Source: CAYLRU01 sp964386565
GTDB taxonomy: Bacteria; Desulfobacterota; Desulfobacteria; Desulfobacterales; UBA5616
Direction of reading: 5' to 3'
DNA: 64,000 nt
Assembly (NCBI GenBank): GCA_964386565.1
Contig: CAYLRU010000005.1
Coordinates: 91,521-155,520 of the forward strand
The notes beneath the pieces were generated by a model. The model was given only the letters and a program-made list of their open reading frames with translations. It did not search any database and was not told the origin of the DNA. Both the position numbers and the translations under genes were made by a program. The first letter of the stretch is position 1. Each line of letters begins with the position of its first letter. Below, one piece after another: positions 44,794 to 53,354 of the stretch.

Positions 44794-46545
44794 ATGATCA
44801 TGGCAGGAACTGACCGCCGTCAAAACGAAATCCGGCGAATTAAAGCTCTCGATAAAGAAAGAACCGAAATTTTATCCATGGCGCCGGAAAAGGCCTTAAA
44901 CCGTATTCTGGATCATCCCCAACCCGCGGCCCTGGTTCATTCATTTCCTGAAGAAGACCTCTATTTTTTGATCCACGACATCGGTCCGGAAGATGCCTTG
45001 CCCCTTTTGGCCCTGGCTTCCGGCAGACAACTGGATTTTATCCTGGACCAGGAAATCTGGGAAAAAGACCGGATCGATCCCCTGGCGCTGACGAACTGGT
45101 TTGACCTGATGCTGAAGACAGAACCTGCCCGATTTATCAAATGGCTGACACAGGAGCGAATCAACCTGCTGGAATTTTACCTGTATAAAAACATCGAACT
45201 CAGGATCCGGGAACATGATCAGGATCCGTCTGAATTTGGAGAGGATTTCATTACCTTTGATAATGTGTTTTATATCAGGATATTGCCCCTTGACCAGGAT
45301 GAAATTCAGGCCGCTGCAGTGGTGGATCAGGACCTTGTTGATGATGACAAAAGAATGCACCTTTTAAAAACCATCCTTGAATGCATGGCGTCCATGGATT
45401 TTACGACCTACCGGAATATTATCCTTGAGTCCGTCCATGTATTGCCCGCGGAAACGGAAGAGGAGGAATTTCGCCTCAGAAACATCAGGCTTTCGGAAAA
45501 AGGGTTCCTGCCTTTTGACGAGGCAGTCGGAATTTATCAACCCATCACGCCTGAAAGGATTTACGAAAAAAGATCAAGCATTGATAAGAAAAAATTTTTT
45601 TCAGGCCGGATGATTGCAACGCCCATGACCCCGTTGAAGCTTCTTGACGCGGATAACATCTTTTCCCGGGCACTGGCGCATATCTCCACTGATGAACGAA
45701 TAGAGGCGCTTCAGACGGAATTTGCCGCACTCTGCAACCAACTGGCCGTAGCCGATCAAAAAAAAATCAAAGACAGGAAAATGCTGGAGGGAATCGTCAA
45801 AAAAGCATGCGGATACATTGCCATGGGTCTTGAAATGCTTACCAGCAAAGGCGAAAAACCGGGTACGGCTGTAAATTTGATTTTAAAATATCCGGTTGCC
45901 GATATTTTCAGGGTGGGTTACGGCCGGGTCATGGCCCTTAAACGGCAGGCTGAAAAGTGGATCGCCGACAGTTGGTTTTCACACCAGGGACTTTCCTTGA
46001 ATTTCTGGGGAGAAGAATGGCTCGGCGTATTGGGGGGATTGCTGATTAAAAGACCGCTTTTTTTCGATAATTACAAAACCGGCGTTTTATACAGAGAATT
46101 TGAATCCTCAACGGAATTGGAACAAACCCGAAAAATCCTGAACGACATTATTGCATTCGACCGTCTTTTGTCTCTTACGGACATCCGCATTCATCCGTCC
46201 ACCACCAGGGTGGGGGTTTTATTTTACAAAAACCTGGTGTTGACTTTATGGGCACGACATTATCTCGGACTTCCCGGTGAAGCAGCCCACCTCACCATGA
46301 GTCAATTCCGTCAGTTCTATGGACGTCTCTGGCGGGAAAAAACCAGGCCGAAAAAAATCGCCGATACCATGAAATCCTCGTTTTTATCCTTTTTGGCCCA
46401 AAAAACCGGGCTTGAAGCGCTTGACATCACCCATCAGGTCGGTCCGATACTGGAAAATCTTTTTCTGGAGATTGAACGCGAGTACGGTGAAGTGTCTGCT
46501 GACGATCTTGATGCAAGATATGTCCAGCTTTTTCTAATCAAATAA
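44794..46545 (+). CDS. Large uncharacterised protein (possibly DUF6178 family)
   Basis: A soluble protein of 583 residues (from ATG 44794; ATG 44800 also possible, GGAG at 44786-44789). I recall a family of similar Desulfobacterota proteins, probably DUF6178, but cannot verify this. It is rich in acidic and aromatic residues and has no signal peptide or membrane helix. Recognisable segments are a repeated DEEI/EEDLYFLIHDIGPEDALPLL-like helical pattern in the first 250 residues. No cofactor motif was seen. It begins immediately after the AmpG-like gene, so the two are probably cotranscribed. Confidence 0.7.
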   Translation: MIMAGTDRRQNEIRRIKALDKERTEILSMAPEKALNRILDHPQPAALVHSFPEEDLYFLIHDIGPEDALPLLALASGRQLDFILDQEIWEKDRIDPLALTNWFDLMLKTEPARFIKWLTQERINLLEFYLYKNIELRIREHDQDPSEFGEDFITFDNVFYIRILPLDQDEIQAAAVVDQDLVDDDKRMHLLKTILECMASMDFTTYRNIILESVHVLPAETEEEEFRLRNIRLSEKGFLPFDEAVGIYQPITPERIYEKRSSIDKKKFFSGRMIATPMTPLKLLDADNIFSRALAHISTDERIEALQTEFAALCNQLAVADQKKIKDRKMLEGIVKKACGYIAMGLEMLTSKGEKPGTAVNLILKYPVADIFRVGYGRVMALKRQAEKWIADSWFSHQGLSLNFWGEEWLGVLGGLLIKRPLFFDNYKTGVLYREFESSTELEQTRKILNDIIAFDRLLSLTDIRIHPSTTRVGVLFYKNLVLTLWARHYLGLPGEAAHLTMSQFRQFYGRLWREKTRPKKIADTMKSSFLSFLAQKTGLEALDITHQVGPILENLFLEIEREYGEVSADDLDARYVQLFLIK

Positions 46546-46562
46546 CGCATTCAGCAAAAGAA

Positions 46563-46994
46563 TCATAAAATCTCGATTCCGTCACCGACCCGGATGACGC
46601 CGCCCTTAACGACCCGTGCAAACACCCCTTTGCGGGGCATGATGCAGTCTCCGGCCTGATGGTAGACAGCGCACTTGTTATGGCAGGTCTTGCCGATCTG
46701 TGTAATCTCCATAACCGCTGAATCACCGAGTCTCACCCGTGTACCCACCGGCAATCGTTCCCAGGTGATCCCCGAAGTAGCGATGTTTTCCGCAAAATCG
46801 CCATAACTGACGTCAAGTCCCTGAACACGACGCACATGGTCGATGTTTTCAGCCGACAGAAAACTGACCTGGCGGTGCCACGGCCCGGCATGGGCGTCAT
46901 TTTCCAGCCCATGGTCTTTCTTTGCACGGGCTTTGCTGATTTGAAATTTCCGCGTTCCTTTTTTTTTGCTGATACTGATGGATACGATTTTCAT
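46563..46994 (-). CDS. Stand-alone MOSC-domain protein
   Basis: A 143-residue protein that is essentially one MOSC domain, a beta-barrel known from molybdenum-cofactor sulfurases. Visible features are the HAGPWHRQVSFLSAENI segment, GDFAENI and the late TCHNKCAVYHQAGDCIMPRKGVFARVV with Cys104, Cys108 and Cys117. Short stand-alone MOSC proteins in anaerobes are often linked to molybdopterin biosynthesis (MoaC/MogA-type genes), but none is next to it here. Its ATG overlaps the stop codon of the HTH/two-CW gene (ATGA), so the two are coupled. Confidence 0.9.
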   Translation of the reverse strand: MKIVSISISKKKGTRKFQISKARAKKDHGLENDAHAGPWHRQVSFLSAENIDHVRRVQGLDVSYGDFAENIATSGITWERLPVGTRVRLGDSAVMEITQIGKTCHNKCAVYHQAGDCIMPRKGVFARVVKGGVIRVGDGIEIL

Positions 46995-47383
46995 GGTGCC
47001 TTTATTTGTTTCAGGATATCCCGAAAGACGTCACATGACTTGCAAATTTCGATTTTCTCCTGCCAGTTCCGGCGAGGCGATCCGTCACAAATGGTCCCGT
47101 TAATGAACCAGCAATATTTTCCGGCTTTAAATTCCCATGCCGGACATTTCTCTTTTTTTGCTGAATCGCAACCCAACAGGTTCCAGCAATATTCCTGTTT
47201 TTCCATGTCCACCAATGCCATTGCCATCAAAAAATAAACCTGCCGTTCCACATCCATTGGAATGACCCGCCAGCCCTGCTCGTAACTGTGAATCGCCTTG
47301 ATGGACTTGCCCAGAAGCTGGGCCATTTCCTTTTGTGTTTTGCCCAGTTTTTTCCGAAAATATGAAAATTCCTGTTTTTTCAT
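46991..47383 (-). CDS. HTH protein with a two-CW cysteine-rich domain
   Basis: A 130-residue protein. Residues 1-50 form an XRE-type HTH (KKLGKTQKEMAQLLGKSIKAI) and the rest is a cysteine-rich domain with CW at 66-67, Cys72, Cys80, CW at 91-92, Cys99, Cys114 and Cys117, the layout I associate with the two-CW domain of anaerobic bacteria. A metal- or iron-sulfur-responsive regulator is a plausible inference. It is translationally coupled to the MOSC gene and lies 89 nt downstream of an IscU-like gene. AAGGA precedes the ATG. Confidence 0.8.
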   Translation of the reverse strand: MKKQEFSYFRKKLGKTQKEMAQLLGKSIKAIHSYEQGWRVIPMDVERQVYFLMAMALVDMEKQEYCWNLLGCDSAKKEKCPAWEFKAGKYCWFINGTICDGSPRRNWQEKIEICKSCDVFRDILKQIKAP

Positions 47384-47472
47384 TGTTTGTCCTTAATCGC
47401 GAAATGTTGATGCAAGCATACATCCCACATTGTAGTAATATCGTCAAGTTTTTTATGTACGGTCAATTAATT

Positions 47473-47862
47473 TCAGGGCTTTTTACAACTGGCCAGGGCA
47501 AGATAAAATGCACCAACGGCCAATTCCGCGCAATGGGTTTCATGGGCAGGCAGGGTTTGAAGGTATTCGACCACGGTCTCCGGCGTGATTTCCCATGCCG
47601 CGTCAACGGCCTTTCCCTCACATAAAAAGGCGACGGTGTTTGCGCAGGCATTGGTGCTCAGACAGCCGTCCGTTGTAAATGAAACCGATTTGATACGATT
47701 CTCGTCAATGGTCAAAAAAAATTCGACAGAGTCCCCGCACTCGCCGGTTTTTTTGCCATAACCATTCGGATTTTCAATGCTTTCATGGTAATCCGATCTG
47801 AGGGCCATTTCAAGATACGACAATGCGTGGTCCTGCCAAAAGTTAAACGGTTCATCTGTCAT
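47473..47862 (-). CDS. IscU/NifU-N-like iron-sulfur scaffold protein
   Basis: A 129-residue protein with the NifU_N fold signature. The three ligand cysteines are at Cys42 (ECGDS, with Asp44), Cys67 (GCLST; Cys73 follows) and Cys111 (HCAEL), matching the spacing of IscU (37, 63, 106). It lacks the LPPVK segment contacted by HscA and has no IscS partner nearby, so it is probably a relative of iron-sulfur scaffolds rather than a complete Isc system member. GGAG precedes the ATG. It heads the IscU-like, HTH/two-CW, MOSC gene group. Confidence 0.85.
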   Translation of the reverse strand: MTDEPFNFWQDHALSYLEMALRSDYHESIENPNGYGKKTGECGDSVEFFLTIDENRIKSVSFTTDGCLSTNACANTVAFLCEGKAVDAAWEITPETVVEYLQTLPAHETHCAELAVGAFYLALASCKKP

Positions 47863-47961
47863 GCCAGGTTCTCCATTCCGACAATTAAATGGTTCTTTAT
47901 TTTAAAAATCGGTGCCTACTGAATAATTTCATAAAATTCAACGAGAAAAACAGGCCTCCCC

Positions 47962-48001
47962 CAAAAAAAAACGGTTAACCGGCCAAAGGCCGGTTAACCG
48001 T
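47962..48001 (-). terminator. Strong minus-strand terminator upstream of the IscU-like gene
   Basis: ACGGTTAACCGGCC (47971-47984) and its exact complement (47988-48001) form a 14-bp perfect stem with an AAA loop. On the minus strand the stem is followed by nine T. The nearest minus-strand gene reading into it is the radical SAM gene, which ends 540 nt earlier at 48542. Confidence 0.85.
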
Positions 48002-48017
48002 GGAGAGGAGAAAAAAG

Positions 48018-48050
48018 ATGAAGAAATATTTTGGTTTCGCTTTTTTATAA
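48018..48050 (+). CDS. Possible 10-codon leader peptide or gene remnant
   Basis: GGAGAGGAG at 48002-48010 lies 7 nt before an ATG that opens a frame of 10 codons (MKKYFGFAFL) ending in TAA. The strong ribosome-binding site directly after a hairpin suggests a leader peptide; the start also resembles the front of a signal peptide, so it could be a broken gene. No downstream plus-strand gene is near. Confidence 0.25.
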   Translation: MKKYFGFAFL

Positions 48051-48318
48051 TGCAAGTTCGTTGCCAACTGAAAAATTATTTCCAAAAAAACTCATGGTCA
48101 TTATTATTTATTTATTATTCAATAGGTTATAATTTCACCAATCATAAACCAAGTCTGTTTTAAAGGGTATGGTGATATTTAAAAATGCATCTTTTGTTTA
48201 ATATTTTGAACCGAAAAATCCCGGAGTTACAGGAACCTGCTGTATTTATTCATTTTATTTGCCATTATAAAAAGTTCAAGATTTTGAACCCAATCAGAAT
48301 GATCTGATGTGACAAGCT

Positions 48319-48375
48319 GCCTGTCAATAAAAAAACATCTGTCAATTCTGTTTGCCTGTCGATAAAAATAAACAT
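48319..48375. repeat. Two-copy direct repeat
   Basis: GCCTGTCAATAAAAAAACAT at 48319-48338 recurs as a 22-nt copy with one substitution and one insertion-like change at 48354-48375, 35 nt apart; a partial CTGTCAAT copy lies between. The spacing (about 3.3 helical turns) would suit paired binding sites of a regulator. Confidence 0.55.
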
Positions 48376-48541
48376 GGGCATCAGCCAGACTAAGCTATTT
48401 TACGTATAATTCAAAATACTTATAACATAAATAATCCAAAGAAACGTCCGGGAAACAATCCGATGCCGGCTGTATGGGCAATGCCGGACAGACGGTTTAA
48501 AAAAATAAACCCGGCATATCCCCTGCGCTGTTCCGTGGTGG

Positions 48542-50167
48542 TCAAACCCTGCACCCCTTCATCCGGATGGTCCCCAGGCCGCGAAGAAAGCCTCTGGTCA
48601 ATTTCTGCGATATCCGGTGCTCATAAATCTCCCCCTCCGGGGTCACCCCGCGTATTTTTCCATCTTCCAAAAACCATGCGAGCAGCCTCAACCCCGTATC
48701 TTCACGGCCTTTCCGGACGAACTCCTCCTTTTTAAACACCGCCGGGCCCGGTATTTCTTTCCCTTCATCGATCAACCGTTTCATGAAATTTAAAATCCGC
48801 GTCAACCGCAACAGGGTAACGGCTTCGATCCGCCGTGTCGTATGGGATATGGGCAGGGCGCAGGACCGCATTAAAGAAAAGTCTCCGGGCAGAATGCCCC
48901 GTTTCCGGCAGTCTTCAAAATCCCTGCTGCCGGGAGCGGGATAGTAGATGGAAAGGCCTGCCAAAACCCTTTGCCCCGAGAGAAATAACAGGTCCTGCAG
49001 AGATTCGCCGGCTGTCTGGTGCGGAGCGCCGGCAATAATATAGCCCACCGCATCCAGCCCGTATTCTTGTGCCCACGCCAGGGCTTTCTGAAAATCCCGT
49101 GTGACATCGGGCCTGGTAAATCGTTCCAGTTGTTTTTTCCGTGTGGAGCATAAAGAAAGATTAAGCGCGGAAAACCCGGCATCTTTCATTGCAGCGACCA
49201 CGGTTTCATCAAGTGATGGCGGGAACAGGCCGTTCATGGCCCGGAGTTCCATATTCAGCGATTTAAACTGAATCGTTATCTCCTTTAAAAGAGAGAGGAA
49301 CCAGGCCTTATCCATGGACAGGTTTTCATCTTCAAAGTCCACGAATCCGACGTCTCCCCGCATCGTCGCATTTCCGATTTCCCGTATCACGGCGTCAACG
49401 GACTTTTTCCGGTATGGAAATACGGATGATGCACCCACACAGCAGTAAGAACACCGCATGGGACATCCCCGTCCCGTAATAACCACAATGCTCCGCCTGT
49501 TTTTTCGATTATAAAAGGAGTGGTTTATAAGATGATCGGCAGGCAGGGGGAAATCATCCAATCGATCCATAAAAACCGGGCGGCCGATATGAAATTGACC
49601 GGGTCCGGTTTTATATCCGAGCCCCGGAAGACCTCTCACGGAAGCATGGTTTTTTATCGCTTCTGCCAGAAGCGGCATGGTGACCTCCCCTTCGCCCCGG
49701 ATGATATAATCCACGGCGTCACACTTCAACACATCTTCCGGGCAATACGTGGGATGATGGCCGCCTATGACCACACGGCAACCGGGATTTGCCTTTTTTG
49801 CAATCCCGGCCGTTTCAAGCGCTTCATTGCTATAGGCCGTAAACAGGGATGAAATCCCCACCAGGAATGCCCCGGACGCCTTCACCCGGTTCCCGATGTA
49901 TTCATAGCTGTATCCGTAATGGCGAAAGTGGTGAAACAGGGCAAAAGGTGAGATGTCCTCCTTTCCATAGAACGGATCCAGATAGGCCATTTTCATGGGC
50001 TTTTGAAGGATACGCGATTTTGAGGTGGCCAGGGCGTCAAGGATCTCCACGTCAAATCCCCGTTCAATCAGGGCCCCGGCAATGCAGGCCAGTCCGTAGG
50101 GGATGGTTCGCTTCGCGGTAAGATAAAAATCCCTGATGGGGGGTTGTATCAGGAGAATATCGGCCAC
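48542..50167 (-). CDS. B12-binding-domain radical SAM protein
   Basis: A 541-residue protein with an N-terminal cobalamin-binding-like Rossmann domain (MADILLIQPPIRDFY, GGHHPTYCPEDVLK; about 1-190), followed by a radical SAM core with C-x3-C-x2-C at Cys235, Cys239 and Cys242 in GRGCPMRCSYC, and a C-terminal region typical of the BchE/MiaB-like group. The B12 domain lacks an obvious DxHxxG motif, so cobalamin binding is not certain. The reaction is unknown. The start is GTG at 50167 without a clear ribosome-binding site; the upstream PilZ gene ends 18 nt away, so translation may depend on it. Confidence 0.88.
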   Translation of the reverse strand: MADILLIQPPIRDFYLTAKRTIPYGLACIAGALIERGFDVEILDALATSKSRILQKPMKMAYLDPFYGKEDISPFALFHHFRHYGYSYEYIGNRVKASGAFLVGISSLFTAYSNEALETAGIAKKANPGCRVVIGGHHPTYCPEDVLKCDAVDYIIRGEGEVTMPLLAEAIKNHASVRGLPGLGYKTGPGQFHIGRPVFMDRLDDFPLPADHLINHSFYNRKNRRSIVVITGRGCPMRCSYCCVGASSVFPYRKKSVDAVIREIGNATMRGDVGFVDFEDENLSMDKAWFLSLLKEITIQFKSLNMELRAMNGLFPPSLDETVVAAMKDAGFSALNLSLCSTRKKQLERFTRPDVTRDFQKALAWAQEYGLDAVGYIIAGAPHQTAGESLQDLLFLSGQRVLAGLSIYYPAPGSRDFEDCRKRGILPGDFSLMRSCALPISHTTRRIEAVTLLRLTRILNFMKRLIDEGKEIPGPAVFKKEEFVRKGREDTGLRLLAWFLEDGKIRGVTPEGEIYEHRISQKLTRGFLRGLGTIRMKGCRV

Positions 50168-50185
50168 GGCGGGTTTAGATTGAAA

Positions 50186-50584
50186 CTAATATTTTGCTTT
50201 TGAAAGGAATTTTATACCGATGCCGTCAGGTTCCATCCTGATGATTTCCCCTGCCAGGCGAACGTAGCCATCATCGGTTGAGTCCGGGATGTTGACCATG
50301 ATCATCTGTCCGATTTTAAAGGACTCTCCGGTCTCGATAAACATTCCGCTGGTACTGATATCCCTTATGAGACCCGTGTAGGTAAAGTTTTCAAAATCAA
50401 AATATACTGTTTTATGATACGATTTTCTGATATCCCCCCGTTTGGCCTCCGGATCTTCTTCAACAAACGGCGAGGTGAGCCGGTCCAACAAAGACGACCG
50501 TTTTTCCGGCGGCATATCAAGAATCAGTCTGATCAATTCCTCGAGAACCTTGCTGTCGCCCGATTCGGTATCTGAAAAATTCAT
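50186..50584 (-). CDS. PilZ-domain c-di-GMP receptor candidate
   Basis: A 132-residue protein: a helical N terminus (1-45) and a PilZ domain. The c-di-GMP contact motifs RxxxR (RGDIR, Arg49 and Arg53) and (D/N)xSxxG (DISTSG, Asp75 to Gly80) are both intact, so ligand binding is likely. The beta-barrel strand AGEIIRMEPDGIGIKF follows. It is the first gene of a probable two-gene operon with the radical SAM protein. A strong GAGAGGGCGGGGG ribosome-binding site precedes the ATG. Confidence 0.92.
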   Translation of the reverse strand: MNFSDTESGDSKVLEELIRLILDMPPEKRSSLLDRLTSPFVEEDPEAKRGDIRKSYHKTVYFDFENFTYTGLIRDISTSGMFIETGESFKIGQMIMVNIPDSTDDGYVRLAGEIIRMEPDGIGIKFLSKAKY

Positions 50585-50900
50585 ACCCCCGCCCTCTCTT
50601 CAAGAACAACCCTGTTTGTTGATGTGTAAGGAAACTTCAGGAAAACCATAAACGAGAAACAGCGTAAAGTCAATAGCGTCGACATTACATGACCGGCCCG
50701 TCGCACCCGGCGGCCTTTCTCATTATGCGATGATGCCTGACCGGTTTTTCCATACATTCGGAAATTTCGAAAAAACACCCGCTTTTTTAATTTTTCCCTT
50801 TACCTTCGGTAAACAATTTTATTATAGGACAGATTTTATATTTTACAGACACCACGGAACACCAACTGGAATAAATACAAAAATAATAAGGAGGGTTCTC
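50585..50900. other. 316-nt divergent intergenic region between the PilZ and CBS genes
   Basis: It holds the minus-strand promoter for the PilZ gene and, at its right end, the AAGGAGGG ribosome-binding site of the CBS gene. For the plus strand an AT-rich stretch (50810-50890) probably contains a promoter, but I cannot point to clear boxes. An open frame running back to 50730 is discounted in favour of GTG 50901. Confidence 0.45.
50645..50673 (-). promoter_or_regulatory. Promoter of the PilZ/radical SAM operon
   Basis: On the minus strand TTGACT (50673-50668) and TATGGT (50650-50645) are separated by 17 nt, 5 and 4 of 6 matches. Transcription would start near 50638, about 55 nt before the PilZ gene ATG. 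Confidence 0.5.
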
Positions 50901-51476
50901 GTGAATTCAAAAATCGTTAAGGACCTGATGGTTCCCCTTTCCGAGTACGCCACGGTTTCAGAGGATGCAACACTCTATGAAGCCGTGATGGCGCTTCGAA
51001 AGGCCCAGGAAGCATTTGACCAGACCCGGGACCGTCACCGGGCGATCCTTGTCTACAACAAATTCAATAAAATCGTCGGCAAGATCAGTCAACTCGACGT
51101 ACTTCATGCCCTGGAACCCAAATACGGGGAACTGGGCGATTCCCATCTCTTATCCAGATTCGGATTGTCCAGATACGGGTTCAGCCCGAAATTTATGAAG
51201 GCCATGATGACCCAGTTCAACCTGTGGGACAAATCACTGGAGGAAAGCTGCAGAATCGCGGGCAGGCTGAAAGTCAAAGACATCATGTACACCCCCACTT
51301 TGGGAGAATTCGTTGAAGACACCGCCACACTGTCCGTTGCCATTCATCAGTTGTTTATAGGACACCATCAGTCATTGCTGGTGACTCACGGTAAAGACAT
51401 CGTCGGCATTTTACGGCTTACCGATGTCTTTCGGGAGATCAGCCGGACATTTGAAGCTATCGGACAAACCGGTTGA
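50901..51476 (+). CDS. CBS-pair protein, paralogue 1 (GTG start)
   Basis: A 191-residue cytoplasmic protein with two CBS motifs (DLMVPLSEYATVSEDATLYEA and VKDIMYTPTLGEFVEDTATL) separated by an unusual ~60-residue insertion after the first CBS strand. CBS pairs bind adenine nucleotides and regulate linked channels, transporters or enzymes. GTG 50901 is chosen because AAGGAGG ends 6 nt upstream and the product aligns from its start with the paralogue at 54790-55350. A DASS transporter gene follows 197 nt downstream, a plausible regulatory target. Confidence 0.85.
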   Translation: MNSKIVKDLMVPLSEYATVSEDATLYEAVMALRKAQEAFDQTRDRHRAILVYNKFNKIVGKISQLDVLHALEPKYGELGDSHLLSRFGLSRYGFSPKFMKAMMTQFNLWDKSLEESCRIAGRLKVKDIMYTPTLGEFVEDTATLSVAIHQLFIGHHQSLLVTHGKDIVGILRLTDVFREISRTFEAIGQTG

Positions 51477-51673
51477 TCAAAATTTAATCCCCCGCAGGCC
51501 GGACAGGACAGGACTTCGACAGTAAGGATTTTTTAACGATTTTTCAGACCCGCCTGGCCAACCCCGCCCCGACGACGGGGACACGGGGAATGTGCAGGCA
51601 GATGCGGTACAATGCGAATTCAGATGGTTTTCGCCTTTTGCACCGGGCACGTTAATATGGAGGTTAAATACCA

Positions 51674-53173
51674 ATGGACAGTCACATTGAATACGATACG
51701 GGTAAAAAAAGGTTCGACTGGAAAAAATACATGTTTTTATGTATCGGCATTATCCTTTTTTCCGTCATGTATTATGCCCCCCCGCTCCCTGACGCTGTTG
51801 ATCCCATGGGAGAACACTTTGCATTGAGCAGAGAGGCAAAGGGAGCTTTGGCCATATTTTTACTGGCCGGCACCTGGTGGGTATTCGAAGTATTGCCCAT
51901 CGGCATCACCAGCATCGCCATCGGCGTTTTCCAGGCCCTGTTTCTGATTCGCCCGGCCAAGGTGGCTTTCAAGGATTTCATGGACCCGTCGGTCATGTTC
52001 ATTTTTGCATCCCTGATGATCGGCATGGTGTTTACCAAAACCGGGCTCACCAAGCGACTGGCCTATAAAATGCTGATGATCGTGGGTGAACGGACCAGCA
52101 TGATTTACCTGGGATGTTTCGTCGTCACCGCCGCTTTAACCCACATCATGGCCCACACGGCTGTTGCAGCGACGATTTACCCCCTGCTCTTGTCCATTTA
52201 CGCCCTTTACGGTGAAGGGGATAAACAGACCCGGTTCGGCAAAGGACTTTTTATCGGTATGGCTTATGTTGCCGGCGCCGGCAGTATTGTCACCCTCCTG
52301 GGGGCTGCCCGGGGAGCCGTGGCCGTCGGATTCTACAACGATATTTTAGCCGAAAGCATTAAAGCCGGGCAGAACATGGATATTTCCTTTTTCACGTTAA
52401 GCTACTATATGTTTCCCATCGGCTGGGTCATGACATTTTTGCTCTGGGGGTTCTTCATGGTTTTTTTCAAGCCTGAAAAGAAGGTCATCCCCGGCCTGAG
52501 GGAAAAGGCAACCCAGCTCAACAGTCAGTTGGGTCCGTTGACAAGAAATGAAATCGTCGCCGCCCTGATCGTGCTTGCCTGCATCCTGGCCATGGCCATA
52601 CGGCCCTATGTTGCAATCCTGCAACCCATTGACAAAACGGCCATTATCCTGCTTTCCACACTGATGTTTTTCATCACCGGCATCATGGATATCGAAGACC
52701 TGGAATCCATTCCCTGGAACATTATTCTCCTTTTCGCCGGTGCAATGAGTATCGGGTTCTGTTTATGGGAAACCGGGGCTGCCAAATGGCTGGCCGTAAA
52801 CTGGCTGGTCATGTTCCAAAACGCCCCGGGATTTGTTTTTATCTTAAGCATCGCCTTTTTCGTCCTGATGATGACCAACTTCATCATGAATGTGGCCGCC
52901 ATCGCCATATCCCTTCCAGTGGCCCTGGTAATTGCGCCATATCTCCATGTGGCACCCGAAGTTATTACCTTTGCATCGCTGGTTGCGGCGGGAATGCCGT
53001 TTTTACTGCTGGTGGGAGCCGCCCCCAATGCCATTGCATACGACTCCAAGCAGTTTTCCACGGGCGAATTTTTCTTATACGGAATTCCGGCCAGCATCAT
53101 GCTGATGGTGGTTATTGCCATTTTTGTCTGGATTATATGGCCATTGATGGGAATGCCGGTAATGACGAATTGA
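51674..53173 (+). CDS. DASS (SLC13)-family anion transporter with altered SNT motifs
   Basis: A 499-residue membrane protein with about 11 hydrophobic helices, of the divalent anion:Na+ symporter type (dicarboxylates, sulfate). The two SNT signature sites, which in the family bind Na+ and the substrate carboxylate, read AHT (160-162, in MAHTAVAATIYPL) and MNV (405-407, in FIMNVAAIAISLP). The scaffold around them is conserved. A different coupling ion or substrate is likely. GGAGG lies 10 nt before the ATG. CBS-pair genes flank this locus. Confidence 0.85.
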   Translation: MDSHIEYDTGKKRFDWKKYMFLCIGIILFSVMYYAPPLPDAVDPMGEHFALSREAKGALAIFLLAGTWWVFEVLPIGITSIAIGVFQALFLIRPAKVAFKDFMDPSVMFIFASLMIGMVFTKTGLTKRLAYKMLMIVGERTSMIYLGCFVVTAALTHIMAHTAVAATIYPLLLSIYALYGEGDKQTRFGKGLFIGMAYVAGAGSIVTLLGAARGAVAVGFYNDILAESIKAGQNMDISFFTLSYYMFPIGWVMTFLLWGFFMVFFKPEKKVIPGLREKATQLNSQLGPLTRNEIVAALIVLACILAMAIRPYVAILQPIDKTAIILLSTLMFFITGIMDIEDLESIPWNIILLFAGAMSIGFCLWETGAAKWLAVNWLVMFQNAPGFVFILSIAFFVLMMTNFIMNVAAIAISLPVALVIAPYLHVAPEVITFASLVAAGMPFLLLVGAAPNAIAYDSKQFSTGEFFLYGIPASIMLMVVIAIFVWIIWPLMGMPVMTN

Positions 53174-53211
53174 TATTGATCGATGAAATAACGTCTGAAT
53201 CCTGCGGGAAA

Positions 53212-53280
53212 CCGGGGCGGGGAGTTCAAAACCCGAAATATCGAATGTATTCCTGCGGTTGAACTCCCCGCCCCGCCCCG
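53212..53280. repeat. GC-rich 16-bp inverted repeat between convergent genes
   Basis: GGGGCGGGGAGTTCAA (53214-53229) pairs perfectly with 53259-53274 around a 29-nt loop. It lies between the convergent DASS and beta-helix genes and could end transcription from both sides, although no T run follows on either strand. Confidence 0.5.
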
Positions 53281-53354
53281 GCCTTGAACCCGGTTAAAGG
53301 TATTGAAACCGCTTCCGGGATTCTGTAATCCTTTTTAAAAACAGTGACCGATCC

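Larger units (their letters stand above)
47863..48541. other. 680-nt intergenic region with terminator, short ORF and direct repeats
   Basis: The largest gene-free stretch. It contains the strong minus-strand terminator (47962-48001), a 10-codon ORF with a strong ribosome-binding site (48018-48050), and a ~20-nt direct repeat at 48319-48338 and 48354-48375. It is AT-rich. No protein gene is convincing. A small RNA ending at the terminator, or a long 3' end of the radical SAM transcript, would both fit. Confidence 0.5.

Noticed and set aside
48319..48375. Direct repeats as a CRISPR array
   Set aside because: Only two imperfect copies and a partial one, with spacers of about 15 nt and no cas genes.
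50730..50900. 57-codon N-terminal extension of CBS protein 1
   Set aside because: The GTG at 50901 has a strong AAGGAGG, and the product from there aligns end to end with its paralogue.
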